Part shown: positions 43,664-51,815 of the stretch, piece after piece | Numbering within the stretch: position 1 is the first letter of the stretch | Layout of the letters: each line of letters begins with the position of its first letter | Origin: Methyloversatilis discipulorum | GTDB lineage: Bacteria > Pseudomonadota > Gammaproteobacteria > Burkholderiales > Rhodocyclaceae | Length of the DNA: 64,000 nucleotides | Direction of reading: 5' to 3' | NCBI RefSeq assembly: GCF_000385375.1 | Contig: NZ_ARVV01000001.1 | Span: 806,001-870,000, forward strand | Program-made: the position numbers and the translations under genes | The notes under the pieces: generated by a model | Seen by the model: the letters and a program-made list of their open reading frames with translations, nothing else | The model's database searches: none | Told to the model about the DNA's origin: nothing

Positions 43664-45727
43664 ATGCTCAGTGTTCTGACACGTCGCATCGGCGTGCTGC
43701 AGGGGCGGCTGCTCGCCTCCGGCATCCTTCTGGGCGGCGTTCTGTGCGTGGCGCTGCTGTGGGCTTACGGCCTCATTTCCGCGCATCTGGTCGAGCGGGA
43801 GTCGGCGCGCATCGATTACCTGGTCGCCGACATGCAGGCCCGGCTCGCTGCCGCCCTGATCGCCGACCCTGCGCGGCTCGCGGCGGAGGTGAGCATGCTG
43901 CGGCGCGTGGGTCAGCTCGACTATGTCGAGGTGCGGGACGAGGCGGGTCGCGTCCTGATCGCCGACGGCGGTCCGGCCGTGCTCGGTGCGGCCCACGGCA
44001 GCATCGGTCAGGCGCTGGAATCGGGGCGTGGCCGTTACGACATGCGCATCGATCTGCTGCAGCCGGGGCGACGTGCGCCGGTCGGCGTGCTGCGTGCCAG
44101 CGTAGACCTGTCCGGGCTGCTCTCCTCGCTGGCCATGTTGCGCAACGGTGCGCTGGCGCTCGGTGCGTTGGTGCTGCTGTTGCATGTCTGGCTGGCGCGC
44201 TGGGTGCTGGGCGGGGTGCTCGAAGGCGTCAGCGCGATCGAAACCCGGGCGGTGGCGCTGCGTCGCGCCGAAGAGGTCGATCCCTTGCCGGTGCGCGGCG
44301 ACGACGCGCTGGCCCGGCTGACCCGCGCCTTCAACCAGATGGTGCAAGCGCTGGAAGAGCGCGTGACCGCGCTGCGCAAGAGCGAGTCGCGCTTTCACGC
44401 GATCGCCGACTTCACCTTCGGCGTCGAGGCCTGGTTCAGCCCGCAGGGGCGGCTCATCTGGGTTAACCGCTCGATCGAACGGGTGACCGGGCACAGTCCG
44501 CTCGACTGCCTGCTGGCCGAAGATCTGGCGAGCATGCTGATCCACGAAAAGGACCGCAAGATCTTCGCCGCCCGTGCGGCCGACGCGCTGGCCGGCGCCA
44601 GTGGCGAGAATTTCGAGGTGAGACTGCTGCGCCGTGACGGGTCCATCGTGTGGGTTTCGCTGAACTGGCAACCCATCTACGACGAGTCGGGTACCTGTCT
44701 CGGCGTGCGCGTGTCGGCCGACGACATCCAGAGCCGCAAGGAAGCCGAACTGAAGCTGCTCGACACGGTGACCGCGCTGCGTCGCGAACAGGGCTTGCGC
44801 GACTACTACCTGACGCGCAGCGAGGAAGAGCGTTCGCGGCTGGAAGCGCTGCTCGATCTGATCAAGCTGGGTGTGCTCTTCGTCGACCGCGATGGCCGTG
44901 CGCAGCACGCCAACCGGATGCTGAAGACGATCTGGGGCTTCGCCGAGAACGAGAACCTGTCCGGCATGCGCGATGCGGTGCTGATCGAGCGCACGGCCGT
45001 ATTGCGTGCCGACGAGGACATCTACCGCGAGCGCGTGAAGTCGATACTGGCCGCCCGTGCGCCGACCGATCCGCAGGACATTCCGCTGCGCGATGGCCGC
45101 ATCATCCGCGAGCAGTCGGCCCTGGTGCCGTCGGCCACGCCCGGCCGCTTTCTCGGCCGCGTCTGGCTTTACGAGGACGTCACCGCCGAGCGGCGTGCCG
45201 CCGAGGCGCTGGTCAATATGGCGGAACGCGATCCGCTGACCAATCTTTACAACCGTCGCCGCTTCCACGAAGAACTCGCGCGGATGATTGCCGACGCGGC
45301 CCGCCGTCGCACCCAGCTCGGCCTGCTGCTGTTCGATCTCGACGGCTTCAAGCCGGTGAACGACCGCTTCGGTCACCAGGCGGGCGATGAGGTGCTGACG
45401 CGGCTGGCGCGCGACGTCGGCGCCATCATCCGGCGCAATGAAATGTTCTTCCGTCTCGGCGGTGACGAATTTGCGGTGCTCGCGCCGGATACCGACGAAA
45501 CCGCGCTGACCGGCCTCGCGCGCCGCATCGGCGAGCGCGTCGCCGGCATGGTGTTCGAGTTCGACGGCGCCCAGGCCTGCGTCACCACCAGTACCGGCAT
45601 CGGCATCTATCCCTTGCACGCGCACAGCGGCGAAACCCTGCTCAGCGCCGCGGATTCGGCGATGTACGCGGCGAAGAACGACGGTAAGAACGCATTCCGG
45701 ATGTCCCAGCGGCGGCACGGCACCTGA
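43664..45727 (+). CDS. Membrane diguanylate cyclase with PAS domains
   Basis: The 687-residue protein has two membrane helices ([20 protein letters not shown] and [19 protein letters not shown]) flanking a periplasmic sensor, a HAMP-like linker, two PAS domains (around residues 240-365 and 400-520) and a GGDEF domain (GGDEF near residue 600). It therefore should make cyclic di-GMP. The inhibitory I-site, normally R-x-x-D five residues ahead of GGDEF, reads RRNE here, so product inhibition may be weak. No EAL domain follows. It lies 19 bases after argA but is probably regulated separately. Confidence 0.9.
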   Translation: MLSVLTRRIGVLQGRLLASGILLGGVLCVALLWAYGLISAHLVERESARIDYLVADMQARLAAALIADPARLAAEVSMLRRVGQLDYVEVRDEAGRVLIADGGPAVLGAAHGSIGQALESGRGRYDMRIDLLQPGRRAPVGVLRASVDLSGLLSSLAMLRNGALALGALVLLLHVWLARWVLGGVLEGVSAIETRAVALRRAEEVDPLPVRGDDALARLTRAFNQMVQALEERVTALRKSESRFHAIADFTFGVEAWFSPQGRLIWVNRSIERVTGHSPLDCLLAEDLASMLIHEKDRKIFAARAADALAGASGENFEVRLLRRDGSIVWVSLNWQPIYDESGTCLGVRVSADDIQSRKEAELKLLDTVTALRREQGLRDYYLTRSEEERSRLEALLDLIKLGVLFVDRDGRAQHANRMLKTIWGFAENENLSGMRDAVLIERTAVLRADEDIYRERVKSILAARAPTDPQDIPLRDGRIIREQSALVPSATPGRFLGRVWLYEDVTAERRAAEALVNMAERDPLTNLYNRRRFHEELARMIADAARRRTQLGLLLFDLDGFKPVNDRFGHQAGDEVLTRLARDVGAIIRRNEMFFRLGGDEFAVLAPDTDETALTGLARRIGERVAGMVFEFDGAQACVTTSTGIGIYPLHAHSGETLLSAADSAMYAAKNDGKNAFRMSQRRHGT

Positions 45728-45815
45728 CGCGGCCGCCTTCATGATTCAACATGTCGATTCAGCGCCCGGCACAGGGCCTAGAATTCGATATATCCAACGT
45801 TTACAGGAGTTACAG

Positions 45816-46088
45816 ATGGCACGCATGGTTCAATGCATCAAGCTGGGTCGGGAGGCGGAAGGCCTCGACTTTCCGCCGGTGCCCGGCGCACTGGGCGCAC
45901 GCATCTTCGAATCGGTGTCGAAGGAGGCGTGGCAGCAGTGGGTGAAGTACCAGACCATGCTGATCAACGAAAACCGCCTCAGCCTGATGGACCCGCGCGC
46001 ACGCAAGTATCTGGCGGAACAGATGGAAAAGCACTTTTTTGGCGAAGGTGCGGACCAGGTCACGGGCTTCGTGCCGCCGGCCGCCTGA
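45816..46088 (+). CDS. yggX: Fe(2+)-trafficking / oxidative-damage protein (YggX family)
   Basis: The 90-residue protein matches the YggX family along its whole length: [21 protein letters not shown] with the conserved cysteine, then [21 protein letters not shown] and MEKHFFGEG. Members help protect iron-sulfur clusters from oxidative damage. The start at MARMVQC has AGGAG at seven bases; the frame is open farther upstream without support. Confidence 0.95.
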   Translation: MARMVQCIKLGREAEGLDFPPVPGALGARIFESVSKEAWQQWVKYQTMLINENRLSLMDPRARKYLAEQMEKHFFGEGADQVTGFVPPAA

Positions 46089-46139
46089 TCGACACAGTTC
46101 TTCACGGGGGCCGTCCGGGGTGCGTGATAGCTTTTCATC

Positions 46140-46997
46140 ATGACTGTATCCACCCGCCTGTCCAGCGTCCTGCAGGGGCCGCGTTGCTGTCCGTATTGCC
46201 TCAGCAGCAACACGAAGGACTCCAGCTGGAAGAACTCGGACGAGAAGGCCGGACGCTTCTGGCTCAAGCCGGTTCGTTGCCGCAACTGCCACAAGCGCTT
46301 CGTCCGCTTCCGGCGCATTCCGCTCGCGGCGGTCGGCGGCGCACTTGCGCTCGGTCTGGTGGTGGCCATCGTCGTCACCGTCCAGGGTGTCGAGACGCGC
46401 ACGCCCACCGAGCACGAACAGCTCATTGCTGAACTGGAGCCGCTGGAGGCGGAGCGTCTGCGCGCCGAAACCGGTAACCCTGAAGCGCAGTACGCTTACG
46501 GGATGATGCTGGCCCAGGGCGGGACCGGCGAAGCGACGGATATTGCGGAATCTGTGAAGTGGCTGGAGAAGGCGGCCGAACAGGGGCACGCGCGGGCGCA
46601 GTACGAACTGGCGCTGGCGCTGAAACTCGGCCGCGGCACGTTGCAGGACTATTCGGCCGCCGGCAAGTGGTTCCGCACCGCGGCGCGCAGTGGTCATGTC
46701 GGCGCGCAGTACCACATGGGCCGGCTGCACCGCATCGGCGAGGGTGTTTCGCTCGATCTGGTGCGTGCCTACGCGTGGTTCAATCGTGCCGCCGCGCAGG
46801 GCCACGGCGCAGCGCGTGGGGCGCGGGACGAAATCGCGGCGTCGCTGAAGCCGGAGCAACTGGCGTTGGCGCAGCAGCTGTCGCGCGCATCCGAAATTCC
46901 CGACAGCGATGACCCACTGCCCGAACTCGCAAATTCAACCGCATCCGGAGACGGCGATGCACCGGCAGCGGCGTTGCCGGCCGGCACGTCGCGCTAG
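46140..46997 (+). CDS. Membrane-anchored Sel1-repeat protein with zinc ribbon
   Basis: The 285-residue protein starts with a small zinc-ribbon-like motif (CCPYC near residue 16 and CRNC near 58), has one membrane segment (PLAAVGGALALGLVVAIVVTVQG), then two to three Sel1 repeats (for example AQYAYGMMLAQGGTG and AQYELALALKLGRGTLQDYSAAGKWFRTA). Sel1 repeats are scaffolds for protein contacts. The zinc-ribbon would face the cytoplasm and the repeats the periplasm. I do not know the partners. It converges with phoU. Confidence 0.75.
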   Translation: MTVSTRLSSVLQGPRCCPYCLSSNTKDSSWKNSDEKAGRFWLKPVRCRNCHKRFVRFRRIPLAAVGGALALGLVVAIVVTVQGVETRTPTEHEQLIAELEPLEAERLRAETGNPEAQYAYGMMLAQGGTGEATDIAESVKWLEKAAEQGHARAQYELALALKLGRGTLQDYSAAGKWFRTAARSGHVGAQYHMGRLHRIGEGVSLDLVRAYAWFNRAAAQGHGAARGARDEIAASLKPEQLALAQQLSRASEIPDSDDPLPELANSTASGDGDAPAAALPAGTSR

Positions 46998-47008
46998 GAT
47001 CTGTTGCT

Positions 47009-47046
47009 ATTGAATCGCGCGCCGCAAGCGCGGTTCGCGATTCAAT
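47009..47046. terminator. Hairpin between the convergent Sel1 and phoU genes
   Basis: ATTGAATCGCG (47009-47019) and CGCGATTCAAT (47036-47046) form a perfect 11-base stem with a 16-base loop that can itself fold. It lies between the two stop codons and may end transcription from both sides; no long U-run follows in either direction. Confidence 0.55.
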
Positions 47047-47062
47047 GTCAGCAGACCCCAGG

Positions 47063-47764
47063 TCAATCGGCAGCTGCGGCGGCTTCCATCGCCGCCAGTC
47101 CTGCGTGGCGGACGTCGGTGCCCTTCACCATGAACACCACGTACTGCGCCATGTTCTTCGAATGGTCGCCGATGCGCTCGATCGCCTTGGCGATGAACAG
47201 CAGATCCAGGCCGCAGGAGATGGTGCGCGGGTCTTCCATCATGAAGGTGATGAGCTGACGCATGATGGACTTGAATTCGGCATCCACCTCCTTGTCCTGA
47301 CGCACCACCTCGGTGGCACTGGCGAGGTCCATGCGTGCCAGCGCGTCCAGCGTGCGGCGCAGCATGTCGACCGCCATCGAAGCCGCGTGCCGCAGTTCGA
47401 CGCGCGGCACGAAGATGGCCTCTGATTCGAGGATGTGACGCCCCATCTTGGCGATCTTCTTCGCCTCGTCGCCGATGCGCTCCAGATCGGTGATGGTCTT
47501 CACCACCGACATGATGACGCGCAGGTCGCTGGCGGCCGGCTGGCGCTTGGCAATCAGGTGATTGCAGGCGTCGTCCAGCTCGATCTCCATCGCATTGACC
47601 TTCTTGTCGTTGGCGATCACTTCTTCGAGCAGCGGCAGATTGCGCTCGATCACGCCGCGCATCGCATGCTCGATCTGCTGTTCGATCAGGCCGCCCATCT
47701 GCAGCAGGCCGGTGCGCACGCTTTCGAGTTCGGCATCGTAGCGTTTGGAAATGTGTTCGCTCAT
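47063..47764 (-). CDS. phoU: Phosphate-signalling protein (PhoU)
   Basis: The 233-residue all-helical protein has the duplicated PhoU domain with acidic metal-binding motifs (ERIGDEAKKIAKMGRHIL and ERIGDHSKNMAQYVVFM). PhoU represses the PhoR-PhoB phosphate response and tunes phosphate uptake. No pst genes are adjacent. It follows rpiA by 54 bases and may be in the same transcript as the cluster upstream. Confidence 0.95.
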   Translation of the reverse strand: MSEHISKRYDAELESVRTGLLQMGGLIEQQIEHAMRGVIERNLPLLEEVIANDKKVNAMEIELDDACNHLIAKRQPAASDLRVIMSVVKTITDLERIGDEAKKIAKMGRHILESEAIFVPRVELRHAASMAVDMLRRTLDALARMDLASATEVVRQDKEVDAEFKSIMRQLITFMMEDPRTISCGLDLLFIAKAIERIGDHSKNMAQYVVFMVKGTDVRHAGLAAMEAAAAAD

Positions 47765-47818
47765 GACGTCAGGTCCTGAAGGATTTAATGGGGTTCGACC
47801 CCGTGCGGGCGGCGATGT

Positions 47819-48490
47819 TCAGGCGTGCAGCGTGCGCACGCCGTCGGCCGACGACACCAGCGCAACATCGGCGCGCCGGCGGGCGAACAGCCCGTTGGTC
47901 ACGGTACCGGTGAGGTGGTCGAGTTCGCTCTCGAACAGCGCCGGTTCGGCGATCTTCAGTCCTGCAACGTCCAGGATGAGGTTTCCGTTGTCGGTGACGA
48001 AGCCCTCACGCAGCTTCGGCACGCCGCCGAGCTTGGCCAGTTCTCGTGCGACCAGGCCGAGCGCCATCGGAATGACCTCGATCGGCAGCGGGAAGCGCCC
48101 CAGCATGTCGACGCACTTCGAGCTGTCGGCGATGCAGACGAAACAGTCGGATGCGGCGGCGACGATCTTCTCTCTTGTCAGCGCCCCGCCACCGCCCTTG
48201 ATCAGGTTGAGGCCGGGGTCGATCTCGTCGGCGCCGTCGACATAGACCGGGATGCGGCGGCCGGAGGCGATCGCCTCGTCCAGCGTCAGTACCTTGATGC
48301 CATGGCTGCGCAGGCGGGCGGCGGACACCTCCGAACTGGCGATCGCGCCGGCGATCTCGATCTTCTCGGCAGCCAGCAGGTCGATGAAGTGGTTGGCGGT
48401 GGAGCCGGTTCCCACACCGAGCAGGTCGCCCGGTATGACGTGGGGCAGGGCGGCGCGGGCGACGGCAATCTTCAGTTCATCGGCGGTCAT
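47819..48490 (-). CDS. rpiA: Ribose-5-phosphate isomerase A
   Basis: The 223-residue enzyme interconverts ribose 5-phosphate and ribulose 5-phosphate. Signatures include [17 protein letters not shown] near residue 26, [27 protein letters not shown] near 83 and the C-terminal [17 protein letters not shown]. The start at 48490 ([16 protein letters not shown]) gives the family length; a longer frame is not supported. It lies 19 bases after the nucleotidyltransferase gene, so it may be read with that cluster. Confidence 0.95.
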   Translation of the reverse strand: MTADELKIAVARAALPHVIPGDLLGVGTGSTANHFIDLLAAEKIEIAGAIASSEVSAARLRSHGIKVLTLDEAIASGRRIPVYVDGADEIDPGLNLIKGGGGALTREKIVAAASDCFVCIADSSKCVDMLGRFPLPIEVIPMALGLVARELAKLGGVPKLREGFVTDNGNLILDVAGLKIAEPALFESELDHLTGTVTNGLFARRRADVALVSSADGVRTLHA

Positions 48491-48509
48491 CGAACGGAGT
48501 CCTCGGTAT

Positions 48510-49604
48510 TCAGGCGGCCTTGCCATCGTCGTGGATGAAGGCCTTGTAAGCAAGATGCGGGATCAGCAGGTGCAAAGGCATTCTAAGCCAGTGGCTGCGT
48601 GCATAGAGGATCTGCCGGCGCGCGCGACGCCACGGCGAATCGCTGCTCGGGTGCAGCGGATACATCGACGCGTCTATCAGGTGGTCGGTCAGCGCACCGG
48701 CCGGTCGGGCTGCCAGGCGCGTGCGGCATTCGGTCGCGACCGCATCGGGAATGTCGGTGCCGAAGATCCGCTGCGCGAAACGCAGCGCCAGCAGCACCGG
48801 ATACTCGAGCTGCTGCGCGCGTGCGCGCGGCAGCAGCGCGGCCCAGAAGCCGGCTTCCGGCGAAAACTCGACCAGCAGGCAGTGCAGGTCGTAGAGGTCG
48901 CGCAAGCCCTTCTGCAATTCGCCGAAGAACAGGTGGCAGGCCGAGTGCATCACCATGTCGACCGGCGACAGCACGCGGAACACGTCCGGGCAGTGCGGCA
49001 CGACGACTGGACGCGCGTCGGCGATCAGCTGTGCCGCGTCGGGGATGTGGCCGGAGGTCGGCGGCACGATGGTGTGGTGCAGATCGATCACGGTGCCGCG
49101 CGTCATGTGCTCGATCGGCGGCAGTTCGTGCATCCACTCCCGGTAATAGCGCTGGTCGTAGGAATTCAGGTGGGTCGGGCGCCAGCCGCTGCGGAACAGC
49201 GCGCCTTCGGCCCGATCGATGACCTCCTTGGCCACCATCAGGTCGATGTCGTTGAACAGGCGCGAACGCCCTGCGTGCAGACCGGCGACTGCGTATGCGG
49301 CCCCCTTGAGCAGCAGCACAGGCTGGTCGAGCGACTGCAGCGCGTCGCCGATCACCGCCAGTTCCTGCAGCAGCGAATCGCGGTGCAGTGCGGCGATGCG
49401 CAGCGCGGCATCGAGATGGAAGCGCACCTGCGATGGCGTACTTTCGAGGCGCCCGGCGTCGCGCAGCCGCTCGGCCAGTTGTCCGAGCAGATCGCTGGTG
49501 CGCGCCTGCCCGATCAGGGCTTCCCAGTCGCGCGCGTCGAAGCGTTCGGTGAATTCGGGTGTGGCGAGTGCTCTCGCCAGGTGGGTGTCCGTCTGTCGGC
49601 TCAT
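48510..49604 (-). CDS. Nucleotidyltransferase family protein (HPr-rel-A-type cluster)
   Basis: The 364-residue protein has a nucleotidyltransferase-like core: [29 protein letters not shown] holds the DxD metal-binding pair, as in the uncharacterised nucleotidyltransferase family often seen beside sugar or peptide modification genes. The rest is helical, with no signal peptide or membrane helix, so it is cytoplasmic. I recall this combination with an HPr-kinase-like and a PqqD-like protein from other beta-proteobacteria as the HPr-rel-A system; its function is unknown. The start used is [13 protein letters not shown]; the longer frame reads through non-conserved sequence. It may transfer a nucleotide to a protein or small molecule. 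Confidence 0.75.
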   Translation of the reverse strand: MSRQTDTHLARALATPEFTERFDARDWEALIGQARTSDLLGQLAERLRDAGRLESTPSQVRFHLDAALRIAALHRDSLLQELAVIGDALQSLDQPVLLLKGAAYAVAGLHAGRSRLFNDIDLMVAKEVIDRAEGALFRSGWRPTHLNSYDQRYYREWMHELPPIEHMTRGTVIDLHHTIVPPTSGHIPDAAQLIADARPVVVPHCPDVFRVLSPVDMVMHSACHLFFGELQKGLRDLYDLHCLLVEFSPEAGFWAALLPRARAQQLEYPVLLALRFAQRIFGTDIPDAVATECRTRLAARPAGALTDHLIDASMYPLHPSSDSPWRRARRQILYARSHWLRMPLHLLIPHLAYKAFIHDDGKAA

Positions 49605-49644
49605 GTTCCGGTCGGGGCGCAGCGGCCGGCGGTGCCGGCCCGCC

Positions 49645-50568
49645 TCAGGCGCTACGCGTGCAGATCGATTCGAGTGCCGGCACGATCTGGTCGAGCGAGC
49701 CGTAGCGCGCAGTGTAACCGTCGCAGCCATCGACCAGACGGCCCATCGCTTCGAAGCCGGTGACGCCGAGACGCGGATAGTTGAAGGAATTGCTCACCAG
49801 CTGCATGAAGGTGTGCGCCTTGCCGTGCGCTTCGATGTCCAGCGCATGACCGGCAGCGAACTGCGGAAACACGATCCAGCGCGGCTGCACCGGTGTCAGC
49901 GCTGCCTCGACGCTGGCACGCGGCGCGCGCATGTGCGCCACGGTGCCCTTGGCGGTGTCGTGCGCGATCGGGCCGATCACCGGCTGGCCCGGGAGCTGGC
50001 GGACGATGTCTATCGACTGGTTCTTCAGGCTGACCGGTCGCGGCAGCGGCATCAGCAGATCGTCGTCGAGGCCGATCATTGCCAGTTCGTCCGACAGCAG
50101 ACGCCAGCCGCGCAGCGCCAGTGCCGCGCACAGCGTGCTTTTGCCCGAACCGGGTGGAGCGGCCATGATGAGGCCGAGTCCGTCGCGTTCGAGCACGGCG
50201 GCGTGGATGATGAGGTAGTGCTGGGCGTGGTTGGTGAACACCCAGTTCAGGCCCCATTCGAGCATGGCGACCGCCTGATTGCCGGGCAGTGGCTTGAAAG
50301 GCTGCGTGCCCTCGAAGCGGAAGATGGCCTGCGGACGCACATAGCGACGCAGTCCGCTGCTGCGTACCTCGACCGGGTAATCGCAGAAATCGTCGTCTGC
50401 CGCCACCGGATAGTCGGCGTAGAGCGCCTGCAGTCCGTCCGCGACCGAATCGAAGTTGGAGCGGATGCCTGCGACGAAACGGCCGAGCTGCAGCCGCAGT
50501 CCGTGCTGGCTGTGCAGCCGTCTACGCAGTTCCGCTGGCGTCAGGGTGGAGAGAGGTGGGCGGTGGGA
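49645..50568 (-). CDS. HPr-kinase-related protein (HPr-rel-A-type cluster)
   Basis: The 307-residue protein has one intact P-loop (AAPPGSGKSTLCAALALRG) in a fold like that of HPr serine kinase/phosphorylase, with a histidine and acidic residues nearby (HYLIIHAAVLERDG and LLSDELAMIGLD). It lacks the full HprK signature, and no HPr gene is adjacent, so the substrate is not HPr by default. The GTG start (SHRPPLSTLTPAELRRRL) fits relatives; an ATG at 50604 would add 12 residues and overlap the PqqD-like gene. It lies 10 bases after that gene. A role in phosphorylating a dedicated protein or peptide is inference. Confidence 0.75.
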   Translation of the reverse strand, partial: SHRPPLSTLTPAELRRRLHSQHGLRLQLGRFVAGIRSNFDSVADGLQALYADYPVAADDDFCDYPVEVRSSGLRRYVRPQAIFRFEGTQPFKPLPGNQAVAMLEWGLNWVFTNHAQHYLIIHAAVLERDGLGLIMAAPPGSGKSTLCAALALRGWRLLSDELAMIGLDDDLLMPLPRPVSLKNQSIDIVRQLPGQPVIGPIAHDTAKGTVAHMRAPRASVEAALTPVQPRWIVFPQFAAGHALDIEAHGKAHTFMQLVSNSFNYPRLGVTGFEAMGRLVDGCDGYTARYGSLDQIVPALESICTRSA

Positions 50569-50578
50569 CACGAGTGCT

Positions 50579-50839
50579 TCAGTCTGCTGCGCGCAAGATG
50601 CCATGTCGAGCGAGCGCGTCCAGCAGTTCGAGGAGCGGCAGGTCGTCATCGGCCGGCCACAGCCCGGCGAGCGCATCGGTATCGGCCGCTCCGGCCTTCA
50701 ACCGCGCGACGATGGCGCCGGCAGTGCGCGTGAGCATCGTCGTGGTCGTGGTTCTCGCGTTGTAAAGCACTGACCCGTCGGGCCAGTTCACTACCGACAT
50801 GGCCTCGGGTGTTACCAGAGACCACAGCACCCTGTTCAT
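50579..50839 (-). CDS. PqqD-like peptide-binding protein
   Basis: The 86-residue protein resembles PqqD and the RiPP recognition elements: a beta-hairpin start (RVLWSLVTPEAMSVVNWPDGSVLYNARTTTTTMLT) followed by helices (TAGAIVARLKAGAADTDAL, LPLLELLDALARHGIL). PqqD-type domains bind leader peptides and bring them to modifying enzymes. It is not part of a pqqABCDE cluster here. It lies seven bases after the Tat-exported protein gene and ten before the HPr-kinase-like gene, so it could present that or another peptide to the kinase-like or nucleotidyltransferase protein. The start MNRVLW is chosen from homologous architecture. Confidence 0.75.
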   Translation of the reverse strand: MNRVLWSLVTPEAMSVVNWPDGSVLYNARTTTTTMLTRTAGAIVARLKAGAADTDALAGLWPADDDLPLLELLDALARHGILRAAD

Positions 50840-50846
50840 TTGTCGA

Positions 50847-51509
50847 TCAGTGGTTCTGGCCTTCGCACCACACGCCGGACTTGTAAACATCGACCTTCGT
50901 GATGAAGGCTTCGAGGGCGCTCACGCCACCACTGAAAGCGGTCTGGAAGGCGGCGATCACCGCCTCTGGCGACTGCATGCCAATGACCGGGTAGCGGTTT
51001 CCGTAGTACTGCGCATTGAGCAGCGCCGCCACGGCGTGGAAGGCGCAGGTCTGCATGTTGTTGATCTTGTTGGTCGGGCACCAGCCGCCGCTCATGGTCT
51101 TGTCGTAGATCACGCCGGTCTTGTCGATGCCGTCGCGCAGCGTTTCGTTCTTCGACGGCTTGAAGAAGGCTACGCCGAACACGCTGTTGAAGTACTGACC
51201 TTGCGCATAGATGAAAGGGATGAGGTCCGGGTTTTCCCAGATCTTCTTGCCGTTCTTGTTGCCCCAGAAGCCCGGGCTGCAGCCGCAGGGGCGGGGTGTG
51301 CCTTCACGCGACAGATTGCCGGAGGCGATTTCCGAGCCGGTGCAGGTGCCCCAGGTGCTGGTGCCGAAAGCGGAACGGCTCGCCACCGACAGCAGCACAC
51401 CGGCGCCCGCTGCACCGCCGCGGGTCAGACGCCGCCGTGCGGCATCCACTTGCTCGGTCTGCGGGGTGGGGGTTGCGTCGGTCTGACTGTTCTTGTCGAG
51501 CTCATTCAT
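50847..51509 (-). CDS. Tat-exported cysteine-rich protein of unknown function
   Basis: The 220-residue protein begins with a hydrophilic lead, a twin-arginine signal (ARRRLTRGGAAGAGVLLSVA) and a likely cleavage near SAFG. The mature part has six cysteines (GTCTGSE, PCGCSPGFWGNKNGKK, GWCPTN, QTCAFH and WCEGQ), a pattern seen in disulfide-bonded surface proteins with a C-SPGFW type motif. I do not recognise the family. It has no membrane anchor or sortase site, so it may be secreted or periplasmic. It starts the cluster of PqqD-like, HPr-kinase-like and nucleotidyltransferase genes and is the best candidate substrate for them. GGTGA lies six bases before the ATG. Confidence 0.75.
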   Translation of the reverse strand: MNELDKNSQTDATPTPQTEQVDAARRRLTRGGAAGAGVLLSVASRSAFGTSTWGTCTGSEIASGNLSREGTPRPCGCSPGFWGNKNGKKIWENPDLIPFIYAQGQYFNSVFGVAFFKPSKNETLRDGIDKTGVIYDKTMSGGWCPTNKINNMQTCAFHAVAALLNAQYYGNRYPVIGMQSPEAVIAAFQTAFSGGVSALEAFITKVDVYKSGVWCEGQNH

Positions 51510-51674
51510 TTGATTTCACCGATAAGGCACGTTGCCGCGGATGTTAGCGCGCTTGTCCATGCTGGCGCGCCGACTTGATCACGGCGGCCTGAGGATGCGC
51601 AGCTTGCGTCAGGCGATCGTTGGATAGCCGATGACTAGCAAGAAGCGGACCGCTTGTGATTTTTCCATGCAAGT

Positions 51675-51714
51675 GAATGATTGAGCGTGTGTTTTCAGAT
51701 TTTTTCAATCATTC
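51675..51714. other. 10-bp inverted repeat upstream of the Tat-protein cluster
   Basis: GAATGATTGA (51675-51684) and TCAATCATTC (51705-51714) are perfect inverted copies with 20 bases between, in an AT-rich patch. It lies 166 bases before the Tat-protein start. It may be an operator or hairpin; no protein is assigned. Confidence 0.45.
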
Positions 51715-51757
51715 CGCCGGGGCTTGTCGGGGGGACTGTAAATTTCGCCGACGGCCG

Positions 51758-51790
51758 CTGCCGGGCGGCCTGCAAGGCCTGCCCGGCAGC
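51758..51790 (-). terminator. Strong GC hairpin after lpd
   Basis: GCTGCCGGGC (51758-51767) pairs with GCCCGGCAGC (51781-51790), and the inner GGCC-TGCAA-GGCC extends the stem with one bulged base. It starts 26 bases after the lpd stop. No U-run follows, so it would be a factor-assisted or weak terminator. Confidence 0.55.
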
Positions 51791-51815
51791 GGGTCGGACG
51801 CGCAGCAGCGCTGCG

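Larger units (their letters stand above)
51510..51815. other. Intergenic region between the Tat-protein cluster and lpd
   Basis: This 306-base stretch holds the strong hairpin after lpd (51758-51790), the 10-base inverted repeat (51675-51714) and, presumably, the promoter of the Tat-protein cluster, which I cannot place. No gene is seen. Confidence 0.5.

Noticed and set aside
49645..50568. True HPr serine kinase/phosphorylase
   Set aside because: Only the P-loop and general fold match; the full HprK signature, an HPr gene and PTS genes are not seen nearby.
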